Under the pieces are notes generated by a model that had not been told where the DNA came from, ran no database searches, and saw only the letters and a program-made list of their open reading frames with translations. A stretch of 26,192 nt of DNA from CAYWXV01 sp964462535. Its GTDB lineage: Bacteria > Bacteroidota > Ignavibacteria > OLB7. Of the stretch, positions 1 to 8,181 are shown piece by piece. Positions within the stretch are counted from its first letter, which is position 1. The number at the start of each line of letters is the position of its first letter. The stretch spans positions 1-26,192 of the forward strand of contig CAYWXV010000036.1 in NCBI GenBank assembly GCA_964462535.1, written 5' to 3'. The position numbers were made by a program, and so were the translations under genes.

Positions 1-69
1 ACTCACGTCTAACCGGATCGCGCAGGTCCAACCCCGGAGAACTCACGTCCAACCGTATCGCCCGCGTCC
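1..69. repeat. Degenerate 40-bp direct repeat at the left edge
   Basis: Bases 1-29 and 41-69 align without gaps at a 40-bp offset, with matching blocks such as ACTCACGTC, AACCG, ATCGC and GTCC and only a few mismatches. A shorter element, GTCCAACC, also recurs at 26-33 and 47-54. The repeat may continue to the left of the window, so only its end is seen. No coding function is apparent. It could be the edge of a tandem array or a decayed intergenic repeat. Confidence 0.4.
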
Positions 70-104
70 GTTGACGCCCCATACTTGCACGCTCCACACC
101 TCTT

Positions 105-141
105 CCCCAAGCCCTACCCCAAGCCCCAGCGCCCAGCGCCC
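105..141 (-). other. Putative G-quadruplex motif downstream of cphA
   Basis: On the minus strand this stretch has six runs of three or four G (plus-strand C runs at 105-108, 112-114, 117-120, 124-127, 132-134 and 139-141), separated by loops of 2 to 4 nt. This exceeds the usual definition of a G4-forming sequence, which needs four runs with loops of 7 nt or less. It starts 16 nt after the cphA stop codon and lies on the sense strand of the cphBA transcript, so it would sit in the mRNA 3' end. It could help stop transcription or protect the 3' end. Folding is inferred from sequence only. Confidence 0.55.
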
Positions 142-157
142 GGGAAACATGCCCCAA

Positions 158-2821
158 CTAGCTCTGATTCGGAATGTCCTCGTGGGCCACGGTGACTGGG
201 GTCAGCTTCTCTCGGAATCGGCCAACGATATCGATTGCTCGCTTGACGTTGTCCGCCAGGATGATCACCAGCTCTCCCTTCCGCGCATTCTCCAGGGCCT
301 GCTCTATCGCCTGCACGGCGGATTCTGATTCGATGATCGGCATATCCGGCTTTTCGCTCCGGATACCCTCGATTATCAGGGCGGTAGTCTCGCCTGGCTT
401 TCGTCCGCGCGTGTCGTCGTCCTCGCGCACGTAGACGCTCGTGAACATGCGGGCAACGATTCGGCCAAGCAATCGGATGTCATCGTCTCGTCGGTCGCCG
501 GTCCCCCCTACCACACCGGTCTTGATCTTGTTTGGGAACTTGTCTACGAAGCGTTGCAGCGCCTCGGCACCTGCAGGGTTATGCGCGAAGTCGATCAGGA
601 CGCTGAAGTTCCCGACCTCTATCAGGTTCAACCGTCCCGGCGTCTGCGCCGGTGACGGGACGAACGTCGTCAATCCGACTCGTATGTCTTCCGGCTTGAT
701 GCCGTGCAGGTAAGCGGCAAGGGTCGCGGCAAGGACATTCTGGATCATGAACGCGGCTCGCCCAGAATATGTGAGGGGGATATTGATCACCTTCTCGACT
801 CGGACCTTCCATTTCCCCTTCAGGATCGTCACGTACCCATTCTCGTACACACAGGCAATCCCCCCATCCTCAATGTGCTTTCGGACGTGACGATTGGTTT
901 CCTCCATGCTGAAGAGGGCGACACTGCAGTAGACCCGCCGCGCCATATCAAAAACCAGCTCGTCATCGGCGTTCAGAACCGCGAACCCCTCCTCATCCAC
1001 GCTCCGTGGCACAACCGACTTCACGCGGGCCATGTCCTCGAGCGTATCGATATCCTTCAATCCCATGTGGTCGGCGGTGACATTCATGACAACCGCGATA
1101 TCGGGACGATCAAACCCGAGACCGGCACGGAGGATACCACCGCGTGCCGTCTCGAGAACCGCAATATCGACGGTAGGATCGCGGAGAACCATCTGTGACG
1201 AGACAGGACCGGTGTTGTCTCCGGCCTGGATGAGGGTATTGCCGATATAGGTCCCTTCGGTAGTCGTAAATCCGACCGTGTAGCCCGCCCCCTTCATGAT
1301 GTAGGCCAGAAGACGAGTGGTAGTCGTCTTCCCGTTTGTACCCGTGACGGCGATGATTGGGATCCGTGACGGCATACCCGGTGGAAACAGCATGTCGACA
1401 ACCGGCTCGGCAACGTTCCGCGGAATGCCGATCGAGGGAGCCAGGTGCATTCTGAACCCGGGGGCCGCATTCACCTCGATGATCCCTCCCCCATTCTCAT
1501 TCAATGGTGTGGAGACATCGGGGGCCACCACGTCGATCCCCGCAATGTCTAGTCCGATGATCCGCGCGATGCGTTCGAACAGGAAGAGGTTGTACGGATG
1601 GACCTCGTCAGTTCGGTCTATCGCCGTTCCTCCTGTTGACAGGTTGGCAGTCGGCTTCAGGAAGATGACCTCACCTTCCGCGAGGACCGTCTCGAGAGTG
1701 TATCCCTTCTCTGCAAGAAGGCGTTCGGTCTGTCCATCGATATCGATACGGGTCATGATCTTCTCATGACCATACCCTCTTCCCGGATCTTCGTTCACGA
1801 CGTCGATCAACCGCGCGATCGTATCGATCCCGTTACCGACAACATGAGCCGGTGTGCGCTCGGCGACGGCGACAAGCTTGTTGTTGATGACGAGCGCACG
1901 GAAGTCCTTGCCGACAAGGGACTTCTCCAGGATGACGAACCGCGAGTATTGCTTCGCGACGCTGAAGGCCTTGACCACTTCCTCCATCGAGTTCAGTCCG
2001 ACGGTGATCCCCTTTCCATGATTGGCGTCAAGTGGTTTGACGGCGATCGGGAACCCGATACGATCTACCACACCTTCGATCTCGTCCTCGTGCCGAATCC
2101 GGTACCCCTTTGGCACGGGTACACCCATATCCCCCAGAAGTCTCTTTGTTGCATTCTTATCGCTGGCCAGATCGACCGCAATCATGTTCGTGTGACCGGA
2201 GACAGTCGCCTGGATCCTTTGCTGATGGACTCCATAACCCAGCTGCACGAGCGACTGATCGTTGAGTCTGATGTGCGGGATCCCACGGTTCTTCGCCTCT
2301 TCGACGATCGATCCGGTACTCGGTCCAAAGCGCACATCTTCGCGGATCTCGCGGAGTCGCTGGATATGATTCGCCAGGTCATCGTGCAGCTTCTCCATTG
2401 GTGTCCCCTCGGCCAGACCAAGAAAGACGTCTACGGCAGCTCTTCCAGCATACCGACCGGCGTCTTCCTCGAGGTAGGAGAAAACGACGTTGTAGACACC
2501 GGGCGTTGATGTCTCACGTGTGCGGCCGAAGCCGGTATCCATTCCGGCGAGCGTCTGGAGTTCGAGGGCGAAGTGTTCGATCACATGCCCGGCCCACGTC
2601 CCTTCTTCAACGCGTTTGTAGAACCCACCCGGCTCATCGTAGCTGCACCGATGCTCGTGGAGGCTTGGCATGAGCGTGCGCATCCGATCCAGGAAGTCGG
2701 GAATCGTGTCGGTCGGCTTCTGCTCGTAGTCCTCCAGGTCGAGACGGAGGACGATCAACTGCGTGCGATGGACGCTCCAGTAGTTGGGGCCCCGCATCGC
2801 CTGCGTTTGCAGGATGCGCAT
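158..2821 (-). CDS. cphA: Cyanophycin synthetase CphA
   Basis: An 887-aa protein, close to the usual CphA length of about 870-900 aa. CphA polymerises aspartate and arginine into multi-L-arginyl-poly-L-aspartate (cyanophycin), a cytoplasmic nitrogen store, using ATP at two sites. The N-terminal domain (about 1-160) opens with the typical MRILQTQAMRGPNYWS. An ATP-grasp domain follows (about 220-480), with VKPLDANHGKGI at 261-272 and the metal-binding EVNAAPG at 449-455. The C-terminal half is a Mur-ligase-like module with the P-loop GTNGKTTT at 494-501 and DFAHNPAG further on. The start is fixed by the conserved N-terminus. It lies 41 bp downstream of cphB on the same strand, so the two are probably one transcript. 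No Shine-Dalgarno is evident before this ATG. The reading frame is intact with no missing domain. Confidence 0.96.
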   Translation of the reverse strand: MRILQTQAMRGPNYWSVHRTQLIVLRLDLEDYEQKPTDTIPDFLDRMRTLMPSLHEHRCSYDEPGGFYKRVEEGTWAGHVIEHFALELQTLAGMDTGFGRTRETSTPGVYNVVFSYLEEDAGRYAGRAAVDVFLGLAEGTPMEKLHDDLANHIQRLREIREDVRFGPSTGSIVEEAKNRGIPHIRLNDQSLVQLGYGVHQQRIQATVSGHTNMIAVDLASDKNATKRLLGDMGVPVPKGYRIRHEDEIEGVVDRIGFPIAVKPLDANHGKGITVGLNSMEEVVKAFSVAKQYSRFVILEKSLVGKDFRALVINNKLVAVAERTPAHVVGNGIDTIARLIDVVNEDPGRGYGHEKIMTRIDIDGQTERLLAEKGYTLETVLAEGEVIFLKPTANLSTGGTAIDRTDEVHPYNLFLFERIARIIGLDIAGIDVVAPDVSTPLNENGGGIIEVNAAPGFRMHLAPSIGIPRNVAEPVVDMLFPPGMPSRIPIIAVTGTNGKTTTTRLLAYIMKGAGYTVGFTTTEGTYIGNTLIQAGDNTGPVSSQMVLRDPTVDIAVLETARGGILRAGLGFDRPDIAVVMNVTADHMGLKDIDTLEDMARVKSVVPRSVDEEGFAVLNADDELVFDMARRVYCSVALFSMEETNRHVRKHIEDGGIACVYENGYVTILKGKWKVRVEKVINIPLTYSGRAAFMIQNVLAATLAAYLHGIKPEDIRVGLTTFVPSPAQTPGRLNLIEVGNFSVLIDFAHNPAGAEALQRFVDKFPNKIKTGVVGGTGDRRDDDIRLLGRIVARMFTSVYVREDDDTRGRKPGETTALIIEGIRSEKPDMPIIESESAVQAIEQALENARKGELVIILADNVKRAIDIVGRFREKLTPVTVAHEDIPNQS

Positions 2822-2862
2822 AGGTGTCGATGTGAAGAAGTGAGAAGGAGAGAGCCGCCCGG

Positions 2863-3813
2863 CTAGTCGAAATCGCTGAGGTATTCCAACGGGCGGCGAC
2901 TGGCGAAGTCGAAACGAAGCTTGTCGTTGAGGATGTGCAGGCGGAGGTCGGTCGCGGCGAATGGCCGGGAAGACGCTCCCTCGGCAAGGTCGGTAAACCC
3001 GATGGAAGAACCGTCGACGATCGTTACCGTTCCGGTTCCAACTACGTCGAGCATACCACGGGAGACGACGATCGCCGTGTCCTCATCGATGCCGATACCA
3101 AGATTGCGGGGGTTGCAGCAGACGGCGGCGATCAGGCGGGCAAGGCGATTCCGCTGACTGAAGTGCTGATCGATAATGACGTCGTGCAGGATCCCGAGCC
3201 CAGGGGCAAGACGTACCGCATCGAGGCTCGGCCCCTGGTGGGGCTCACCGCGGACGATCATCGACGTACTCATCCCTGCTGCTCCGGCGCTGGAACCGCC
3301 AAGGAGCAGCCCATCGCGGACTCGCTCCTCCAGCAAGGATATGAACGGCGTCCCCCCGAGCGTCGGTCCAAGGCGGGCCTGATCTCCGCCGCTGATAAAG
3401 ACGCCGGTGATGCCATCGAGTACCGCGCTGGCATTAACGTCGAGCGCATCGGCACGCGATGAGACATGTAGCGTCGAGACCTTTGCGGCCCCAAGGGTCA
3501 GAAAGACACGGGTATAGACGTCCGCCGCGAGCTCTGGAAAATCTGAAGCAACGGGGACTATCAGGATCGACGCTTCCGGTCCACCGGCCATGGCCAGGAA
3601 TCTCCGGAGAATGTGCCTCTCGTTGAACTTGTCCTCGGCGCCGCCGATGATGATCAGTTGCCCGTTGAAGTGCTCTGCTTGTATCAAGGGAGAGTGAGTA
3701 GGGAATGTGGAGTGGGAGAAGACTCCGTAGCAGTTGCGAGGCGCCTGGACTCCAATCCAGTGCGCCGCGAAGATAGCCCCAACGCTGCAAAGTTGCCTCG
3801 TTCGCCCGCCCAT
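2863..3813 (-). CDS. cphB: Cyanophycinase CphB
   Basis: Peptidase S51-family protein that hydrolyses cyanophycin to beta-Asp-Arg dipeptides. Seen: the start of the fold GQLIIIGGAEDK (51-62), the FISGGDQ loop (139-145), the nucleophile motif GGSSAGAAG (172-180, catalytic Ser175), IIDQHFSQRNRL (213-224) and GIDEDTA (241-247), all in the family order. The ATG at 3813 gives 316 aa with about 48 residues before the conserved core and a weak GAGG three bases before the ATG. Known cyanophycinases are about 270 aa, and a TTG at 3687 (residue 43) would give 274 aa, so the true start may be there. No convincing signal peptide is seen, so a cytoplasmic role is expected. It is the first gene of the cphB-cphA operon, coupling degradation and synthesis of the same polymer. 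Confidence 0.93.
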   Translation of the reverse strand: MGGRTRQLCSVGAIFAAHWIGVQAPRNCYGVFSHSTFPTHSPLIQAEHFNGQLIIIGGAEDKFNERHILRRFLAMAGGPEASILIVPVASDFPELAADVYTRVFLTLGAAKVSTLHVSSRADALDVNASAVLDGITGVFISGGDQARLGPTLGGTPFISLLEERVRDGLLLGGSSAGAAGMSTSMIVRGEPHQGPSLDAVRLAPGLGILHDVIIDQHFSQRNRLARLIAAVCCNPRNLGIGIDEDTAIVVSRGMLDVVGTGTVTIVDGSSIGFTDLAEGASSRPFAATDLRLHILNDKLRFDFASRRPLEYLSDFD

Positions 3814-4111
3814 TGACCTCTGCCGTCATTTCATGGCCAACGGAGATCGCGCCCACCGCCTCGCATGCGGTTACTCCGACTGCGCAAACGAGGACGGGGG
3901 TTCGGATCGCCCGATCGGGACTTCCACATCAGGTTGGTGAACATCCGTGGCTCAAGCGTCAGGGGGAGAGACCGGAGCGGGGCGTGCCGGGTCAACGCGT
4001 TGTCGGTACCCGCGTCGGCGACGGAAGAATGCTCATCGGCGACCCGTCACACTTTGTTCGTTCTCGTCGCTAACTTCGCCCCACACACAACTCAGCCCGG
4101 GGGACCTTGCC
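3814..4111. other. Divergent intergenic region between cphB and the SBBP gene
   Basis: About 300 bp separate the divergent starts, so promoters for both directions should lie here. I see two 10-bp palindromes, CCCGATCGGG at 3910-3919 and CAACGCGTTG near 3993, but no -33/-7 pair that fits the Bacteroidota consensus well. Open frames crossing the region show no recognisable protein; the long plus frame that begins at 3947 only reads into the start of the next gene. Confidence 0.45.
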
Positions 4112-5785
4112 ATGATGGCTCATCTGTTTTCTCTGTTTGCAATCGTTATCAGTGTCGCGCTCGCAGGATCAAACGTGTCGAAAGCACAGGGATGGGAATG
4201 GGGTAGAAGCGCCGGAGGGACACAATACAACATCGGTCGAAGTATTGCCGTCGACGCTCTGGGAAACAGCTATGCGATCGGTTTCTTTAACGGTTCCATC
4301 ACGTTCGGGCAAACAACGTTCAACAGCGTGGGTGGATTCGATGTCTTCATCGTGTCGTACTCACCCGCCGGTGAGGTTCGATGGGCCAGGCACGGCGGGG
4401 GGAGCCGCGACGATTTCGCTGAGGGGATAGTCATCGACGGAACGGGCAACCTATACGTCACCGGCCAATGCACCGACACGTTTCGGTTCGAGGACAGCCC
4501 CGGCACCATCACATCCGGAACGTTTGCCACCGCTCCGTTCGTTGCAAGCTTGACCAGCGATGGAAGCCTTCGTTGGGCCCGGTCGTTTGAGGGGAATGGG
4601 CGGGGATTCGGGATGCATATGGCGGAGCCGGACACTCTCTTCCTGACCGGCACCTATGGCGGTGGACTGGTACTTGACTCAATCGGCCTGAACGGCAGCC
4701 CGACTGGCAACATTTTCGTTGCCTCGCTCGACCTGGCCGGAAATGTCCGATGGGCACGCGGCGCGATTGGGACCACAGCGACAAGCGCAATCCGCGCGGG
4801 CGTTGCCACGGCGAGCGATGGACGGGGGAGCCTCTACGTCGCAGGATATCTGGCCGACAATACGGGCTTCGGTCACGAGACGTTCGACACCGTAATCGTC
4901 GCCGCCGGGATATCGAACATATTTCTGGCGCGCTACAACAGCAGCAACGGTGACATTATCTGGGTACGAACTGCCGGCGGATCCAATTATGACGCCGCCA
5001 CCGGGCTCCTTGTGGATGGCGACGGCGAGATCTACATCTGCGGCTACTACCAGGGCGCCTCGTACTTCTCCGACGCCATCACGCTGCAGAACGAGAATGG
5101 TCTGAGCAATTCGTTTGTGGCGCGCTACAACGTCGATGGGGACGTGGTTTGGGTTCGTGGTGCAGGGGGTGCGGCCTTTGACGAGGCCTACGCGATGACA
5201 TGGGATCGCGCGGGTGACATTGCCGTAACCGGAAAGTTTGGTGCGCTCGCCCGATTCGGAAGTGATACGCTGACGTGTGTCGGAGAATCGAACGTCTTCG
5301 CTGCTCTCTACACTCGCGAGGGTGCGCTTCTCGGGGCGGTAAGTGCCGAAGGAACGGGCGACGATCACGGCAATGGTATCGCCGCAGGCGCTGATGGCCG
5401 GCTATGGATTACCGGAGATTTCTCCGCAACCACGACGTTCGGTCCCGACAATGTATCATCCAATGGACTGGCCGATGTCTTTGTCGCCACTCTCCGTATC
5501 GCTGGCGCGGATGTTGACATGGAAGCAGGCGCAGATGCTTTCATCCTCGCTCCGAATCCATCGCGCGGCACTCTCCGGCTGAACATCCCAGCCCTACCCG
5601 GAGAAGAGATCCACGTCCGGGTTTCCGCCATGACGGGAGAGACGATAGTGGAACGGATAATTGAGGCTGACGGGATGACTTCGACGACACACATCGACCT
5701 CTCGACTAGCCCGGCAGGTGTCTACGCGATATCGATCAGGCACGGAGATCGGGTTGCGACGCGGATGGTCACGCTCGTTCCCTAG
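4112..5785 (+). CDS. Secreted SBBP-repeat beta-propeller protein with T9SS sorting domain
   Basis: A 557-aa protein. The frame is open from 3947, but the ATG at 4112 is chosen because it is followed at once by a signal peptide (MMAHLFSLFAIVISVALAG, cleavage probably near SKAQ). The mature part has about seven repeats of 55-65 residues with the pattern 'D.FIVSYSPAGEVRWARHGGG...A.GI..D..GN.YVTG', which is the SBBP (seven-bladed beta-propeller) signature. The last 80 residues start at ILAPNPSRGTLRLNI and end STSPAGVYAISI...RMVTLVP, a type A T9SS C-terminal domain. It should be exported through Sec and then T9SS to the cell surface or medium. It stands alone on the plus strand between two minus-strand units. 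The substrate or partner is unknown; SBBP proteins are often structural or binding proteins. Confidence 0.88.
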   Translation: MMAHLFSLFAIVISVALAGSNVSKAQGWEWGRSAGGTQYNIGRSIAVDALGNSYAIGFFNGSITFGQTTFNSVGGFDVFIVSYSPAGEVRWARHGGGSRDDFAEGIVIDGTGNLYVTGQCTDTFRFEDSPGTITSGTFATAPFVASLTSDGSLRWARSFEGNGRGFGMHMAEPDTLFLTGTYGGGLVLDSIGLNGSPTGNIFVASLDLAGNVRWARGAIGTTATSAIRAGVATASDGRGSLYVAGYLADNTGFGHETFDTVIVAAGISNIFLARYNSSNGDIIWVRTAGGSNYDAATGLLVDGDGEIYICGYYQGASYFSDAITLQNENGLSNSFVARYNVDGDVVWVRGAGGAAFDEAYAMTWDRAGDIAVTGKFGALARFGSDTLTCVGESNVFAALYTREGALLGAVSAEGTGDDHGNGIAAGADGRLWITGDFSATTTFGPDNVSSNGLADVFVATLRIAGADVDMEAGADAFILAPNPSRGTLRLNIPALPGEEIHVRVSAMTGETIVERIIEADGMTSTTHIDLSTSPAGVYAISIRHGDRVATRMVTLVP

Positions 5786-6204
5786 GGACGACATCCTGCG
5801 TCCGTTCCACGCACGCTCTACTAGCTTCAATACACGACAACAACGACTTGGGAAATGGCGACGGACGCTCCGGCGCACACGCGGGCGAATCTGGGTCCTC
5901 CCTCGACCCTACCAATCTGAACCGCCAGCTACAGCACGCTTGCCAAGTCTGGTTCGCACTCTACACTGACACCGGGCACGAGGCAGGTCGACCATATCGA
6001 CCGTTGTGATGTGCACGTGGATTGAACCCAGTCGCACTATCAATCTCCGTTCGTCGGTCGAGTGGCCCGGCATGGATGATCCCCTCGTGGCCGCCACGCT
6101 TCATCGATCTGAACCATGGACGCGACCTCGCGCACGACGGCCCGCGTCCATTTTTCTTCCACCTTCCCACCGGAACCGCCGCTGACTCCCTCGGTCAACA
6201 CTGC
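5786..6204. other. Non-coding region between convergent genes
   Basis: About 420 bp between the stop of the plus-strand SBBP gene and the stop of the minus-strand OmpA-type gene. Open frames on both strands give Arg/Pro/Ser-rich products with no recognisable motif and no good start context, so I regard them as chance. The only clear element is the hairpin plus T tract at 6116-6158. The stretch would be an unusually long 3' UTR for the SBBP gene or could contain an unannotated small RNA. Confidence 0.5.
6116..6158 (+). terminator. Rho-independent terminator, plus strand
   Basis: A perfect 9-bp stem is formed by ATGGACGCG at 6116-6124 and CGCGTCCAT at 6143-6151, with an 18-nt loop that is itself GC-rich. 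The downstream arm runs directly into TTTTTCTT on the plus strand. The minus strand has no T run after the hairpin, so it works only for plus-strand transcripts. The nearest plus-strand gene ends 330 bp upstream. Confidence 0.65.
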
Positions 6205-8166
6205 TTACTCGGTGATCGGCGTCTCCACAACGACCTTGACAGTGCGACAGTAGAATCTCCCTTCTGGCAGATCGTTGTCGTAGAGCATCGTCTCCCCCGC
6301 CCCGGAAGGCTTACCAACTCCAAGAGCCTGCGTGGTTGCAGAGGCCCTCTGCTCGGAAAGGCGCCTGTTGAATTCGGGATCGCCTACTCTGTCGGTGTAT
6401 CCCGTGACAGTGACCGTGGAATTAATCGTGATCCGGTTCTTGATGAAGTCAATTATCCGCTTGTTGTCGGGGTTGATATCGGCGCTCCCAAAATCGAACA
6501 GAATGAGACTGTACCTGTTGACCTCCTTGTCTGCCACCCGCTCCTGCTTCTTGCGCTGGATGGTGATCTGGTCGGTTGCTATTGACTGAATATCGGTCTC
6601 GAATTTCTGCCCCTTCATATCCGTAATCTCGAGCACATAGTCAATTGGCTCCGGGAATTTCGGAACCCGTCTCTGGTCCTCTTCGAGCCTCCAGTCGAGA
6701 ATTCGCGGGACACTCCCTGACCCGGAGAATTCCTTCAGCATTCTCCCCCCCTGCCCCGCCGAAAGCCGCCATGCTGATATTCCCGCCTGTGCCTCGACGG
6801 TCGATCTGAATCGAATGCCGGGGGGAGATGCGGTTCGCAACGTGTCGTTCGTAACGACGGGAGCAAGAATTCTCGGATCGTCCGAGTAGAGTTCCACCCT
6901 CCGGTTTTCGGCGATACCGTCCGGGTCACTGGCATTTGATGGCTTGTCAGGGAGCCGGCGTGACTCCACGGAAATGCGGGTGCCGGCAATGTCCCATATT
7001 CTCTGCAGATAGCTTTTCACCCACTCAGCCCGTTGCCCTGCCAGCCCGTCGTTGTTTCTCTCCGCCCCCGCTTGGGAGTTACACCCTATCAGCCGAAGCG
7101 TCGACGAAGGGTACTCCGTCATACGGCGCCCGACAATATTCAAGATGTGGTGGTACGTCGCGAGCACGTCCAGGTAGTGGAGGTTCTCGACGCTGAAACC
7201 ACGCGCGGCATCCTGTGAAATCAAGTCATAGCGGGCAGGGAGACTGCGTTCGTTGTCGTCAAAGAAGACGTAGTTGAGAAGCGGGCGGAGCTGGGTGCCG
7301 AGGAATTCCTCAATTCGGACCTGCACAATCGGCTGCTCACTGCTGTCGGCGTACAATCCACTCGCCTTCACATCTGCAGCGATCTGTGCGGCTGAACTGC
7401 GGCGTTGCTCCAGAGGATTCCCGATCAGGGTCTTCAGCGCAACACCAAGGCGGAGCGCGTTCCCATGCCACGGGGAATCTCCAGATTCGTTCAACTGAAT
7501 GTGGAACGAGACCTCCGGCGCAATGACAAGGTTCTCGGCCGCAAGTATGTCGTAGCTCAAGCCCCCAATGGCAGCCAGATACGAGGAGCCGATCGCCATG
7601 TCCCCCGTTCCAGCATTCCTGATTGCGGAACCGCCAACGAACGTGGCCGAGCGTGGCGTCAGCAACGTCTCCTTCTGCTCCGCATTCTTTCCGACGAACG
7701 AACCTACCTGCGCCCCGATTCCGATGTTCAACGGTATCGCGAGTGGATTCCAGACAATCATCGGCTCCACGCTCAGCAAACCGAGGGATGGAGCAAGCGA
7801 GTATTCCACTTCGGCGTCAACCACCTCGCCATTCTCTATTCCATTGCCTATCACCTCACGTGACGTAAGCGTTCCGTTCATCGTCGAGTAGCTCGTGCGC
7901 AGCTGCGCGGAGAGCCGGCGCATCAGGGGGTATTGATAAAGGAGTCCTAGGGCGATGCCCGATCCGCTACCACTATTGAACGTACCGCAGCTCGGAATGC
8001 CTGAAAGTCCTGCCCCTGTTCCCAATTCGTGTCGCACGAGTTGCAGGTCCCCGAAGAGCCCGGCCTGCTGGCGATCCGAAACAAGCGTCCGCTGTGCGTA
8101 CGATGGTGCAACGCTCATCAGAGTCAGCATCACCACCCACTTCAAAACACGTGATCTCGGTGTCAT
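6205..8166 (-). CDS. Outer-membrane beta-barrel protein with two OmpA-like domains
   Basis: 653 aa with a signal peptide (MTPRSRVLKWVVMLTLMSVA, cleavage near PSYAQ). Residues about 30-250 have alternating aromatic/hydrophobic strands like a small outer-membrane barrel. Two OmpA-like domains follow. The first (about 295-428) has NYVFFD, then GCNSQAGAERNND and GQRAEWV. The second (about 551-647) has LILFDFGSADI, GYTDRVGDPEFN and LSEQRASA. Copy 2 keeps the peptidoglycan-contact residues Asp592 and Arg607. Copy 1 keeps Arg379 but has Ser364 where the Asp is expected. A linker at about 430-550 contains VDYVLEITD-like strands. It probably anchors an outer-membrane barrel to peptidoglycan. It lies 14 bp after the Ig-repeat surface-protein gene, behind a strong ribosome site, so the two are co-transcribed and may act together. 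Confidence 0.85.
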   Translation of the reverse strand: MTPRSRVLKWVVMLTLMSVAPSYAQRTLVSDRQQAGLFGDLQLVRHELGTGAGLSGIPSCGTFNSGSGSGIALGLLYQYPLMRRLSAQLRTSYSTMNGTLTSREVIGNGIENGEVVDAEVEYSLAPSLGLLSVEPMIVWNPLAIPLNIGIGAQVGSFVGKNAEQKETLLTPRSATFVGGSAIRNAGTGDMAIGSSYLAAIGGLSYDILAAENLVIAPEVSFHIQLNESGDSPWHGNALRLGVALKTLIGNPLEQRRSSAAQIAADVKASGLYADSSEQPIVQVRIEEFLGTQLRPLLNYVFFDDNERSLPARYDLISQDAARGFSVENLHYLDVLATYHHILNIVGRRMTEYPSSTLRLIGCNSQAGAERNNDGLAGQRAEWVKSYLQRIWDIAGTRISVESRRLPDKPSNASDPDGIAENRRVELYSDDPRILAPVVTNDTLRTASPPGIRFRSTVEAQAGISAWRLSAGQGGRMLKEFSGSGSVPRILDWRLEEDQRRVPKFPEPIDYVLEITDMKGQKFETDIQSIATDQITIQRKKQERVADKEVNRYSLILFDFGSADINPDNKRIIDFIKNRITINSTVTVTGYTDRVGDPEFNRRLSEQRASATTQALGVGKPSGAGETMLYDNDLPEGRFYCRTVKVVVETPITE

Positions 8167-8172
8167 GATCGA

Positions 8173-8181
8173 CTCCTCCCC
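8173..8181 (-). promoter_or_regulatory. Strong ribosome binding site of the OmpA-domain gene
   Basis: The minus strand reads GGGGAGGAG then TCGATC then ATG, an almost ideal Shine-Dalgarno with 6-nt spacing. It lies directly after the stop codon of the upstream gene (8181-8183). It fixes the start at 8166 and shows that Shine-Dalgarno initiation is used in this organism. Confidence 0.8.

Noticed and set aside
704..1198. Long plus-strand frame opposite cphA
   Set aside because: It lies fully inside the confidently assigned cphA gene on the other strand and shows no family motif; such shadow frames are common at this GC content.
3910..3919. CCCGATCGGG palindrome between cphB and the SBBP gene
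   Set aside because: A 10-bp palindrome is expected by chance in GC-rich DNA, and it has no spacing relation to a promoter.
5961..6170. Small minus-strand frame of 69 codons in the non-coding tract
   Set aside because: The product is Arg/Gly/Pro-rich without any recognisable motif, has no ribosome site, and overlaps the terminator hairpin.
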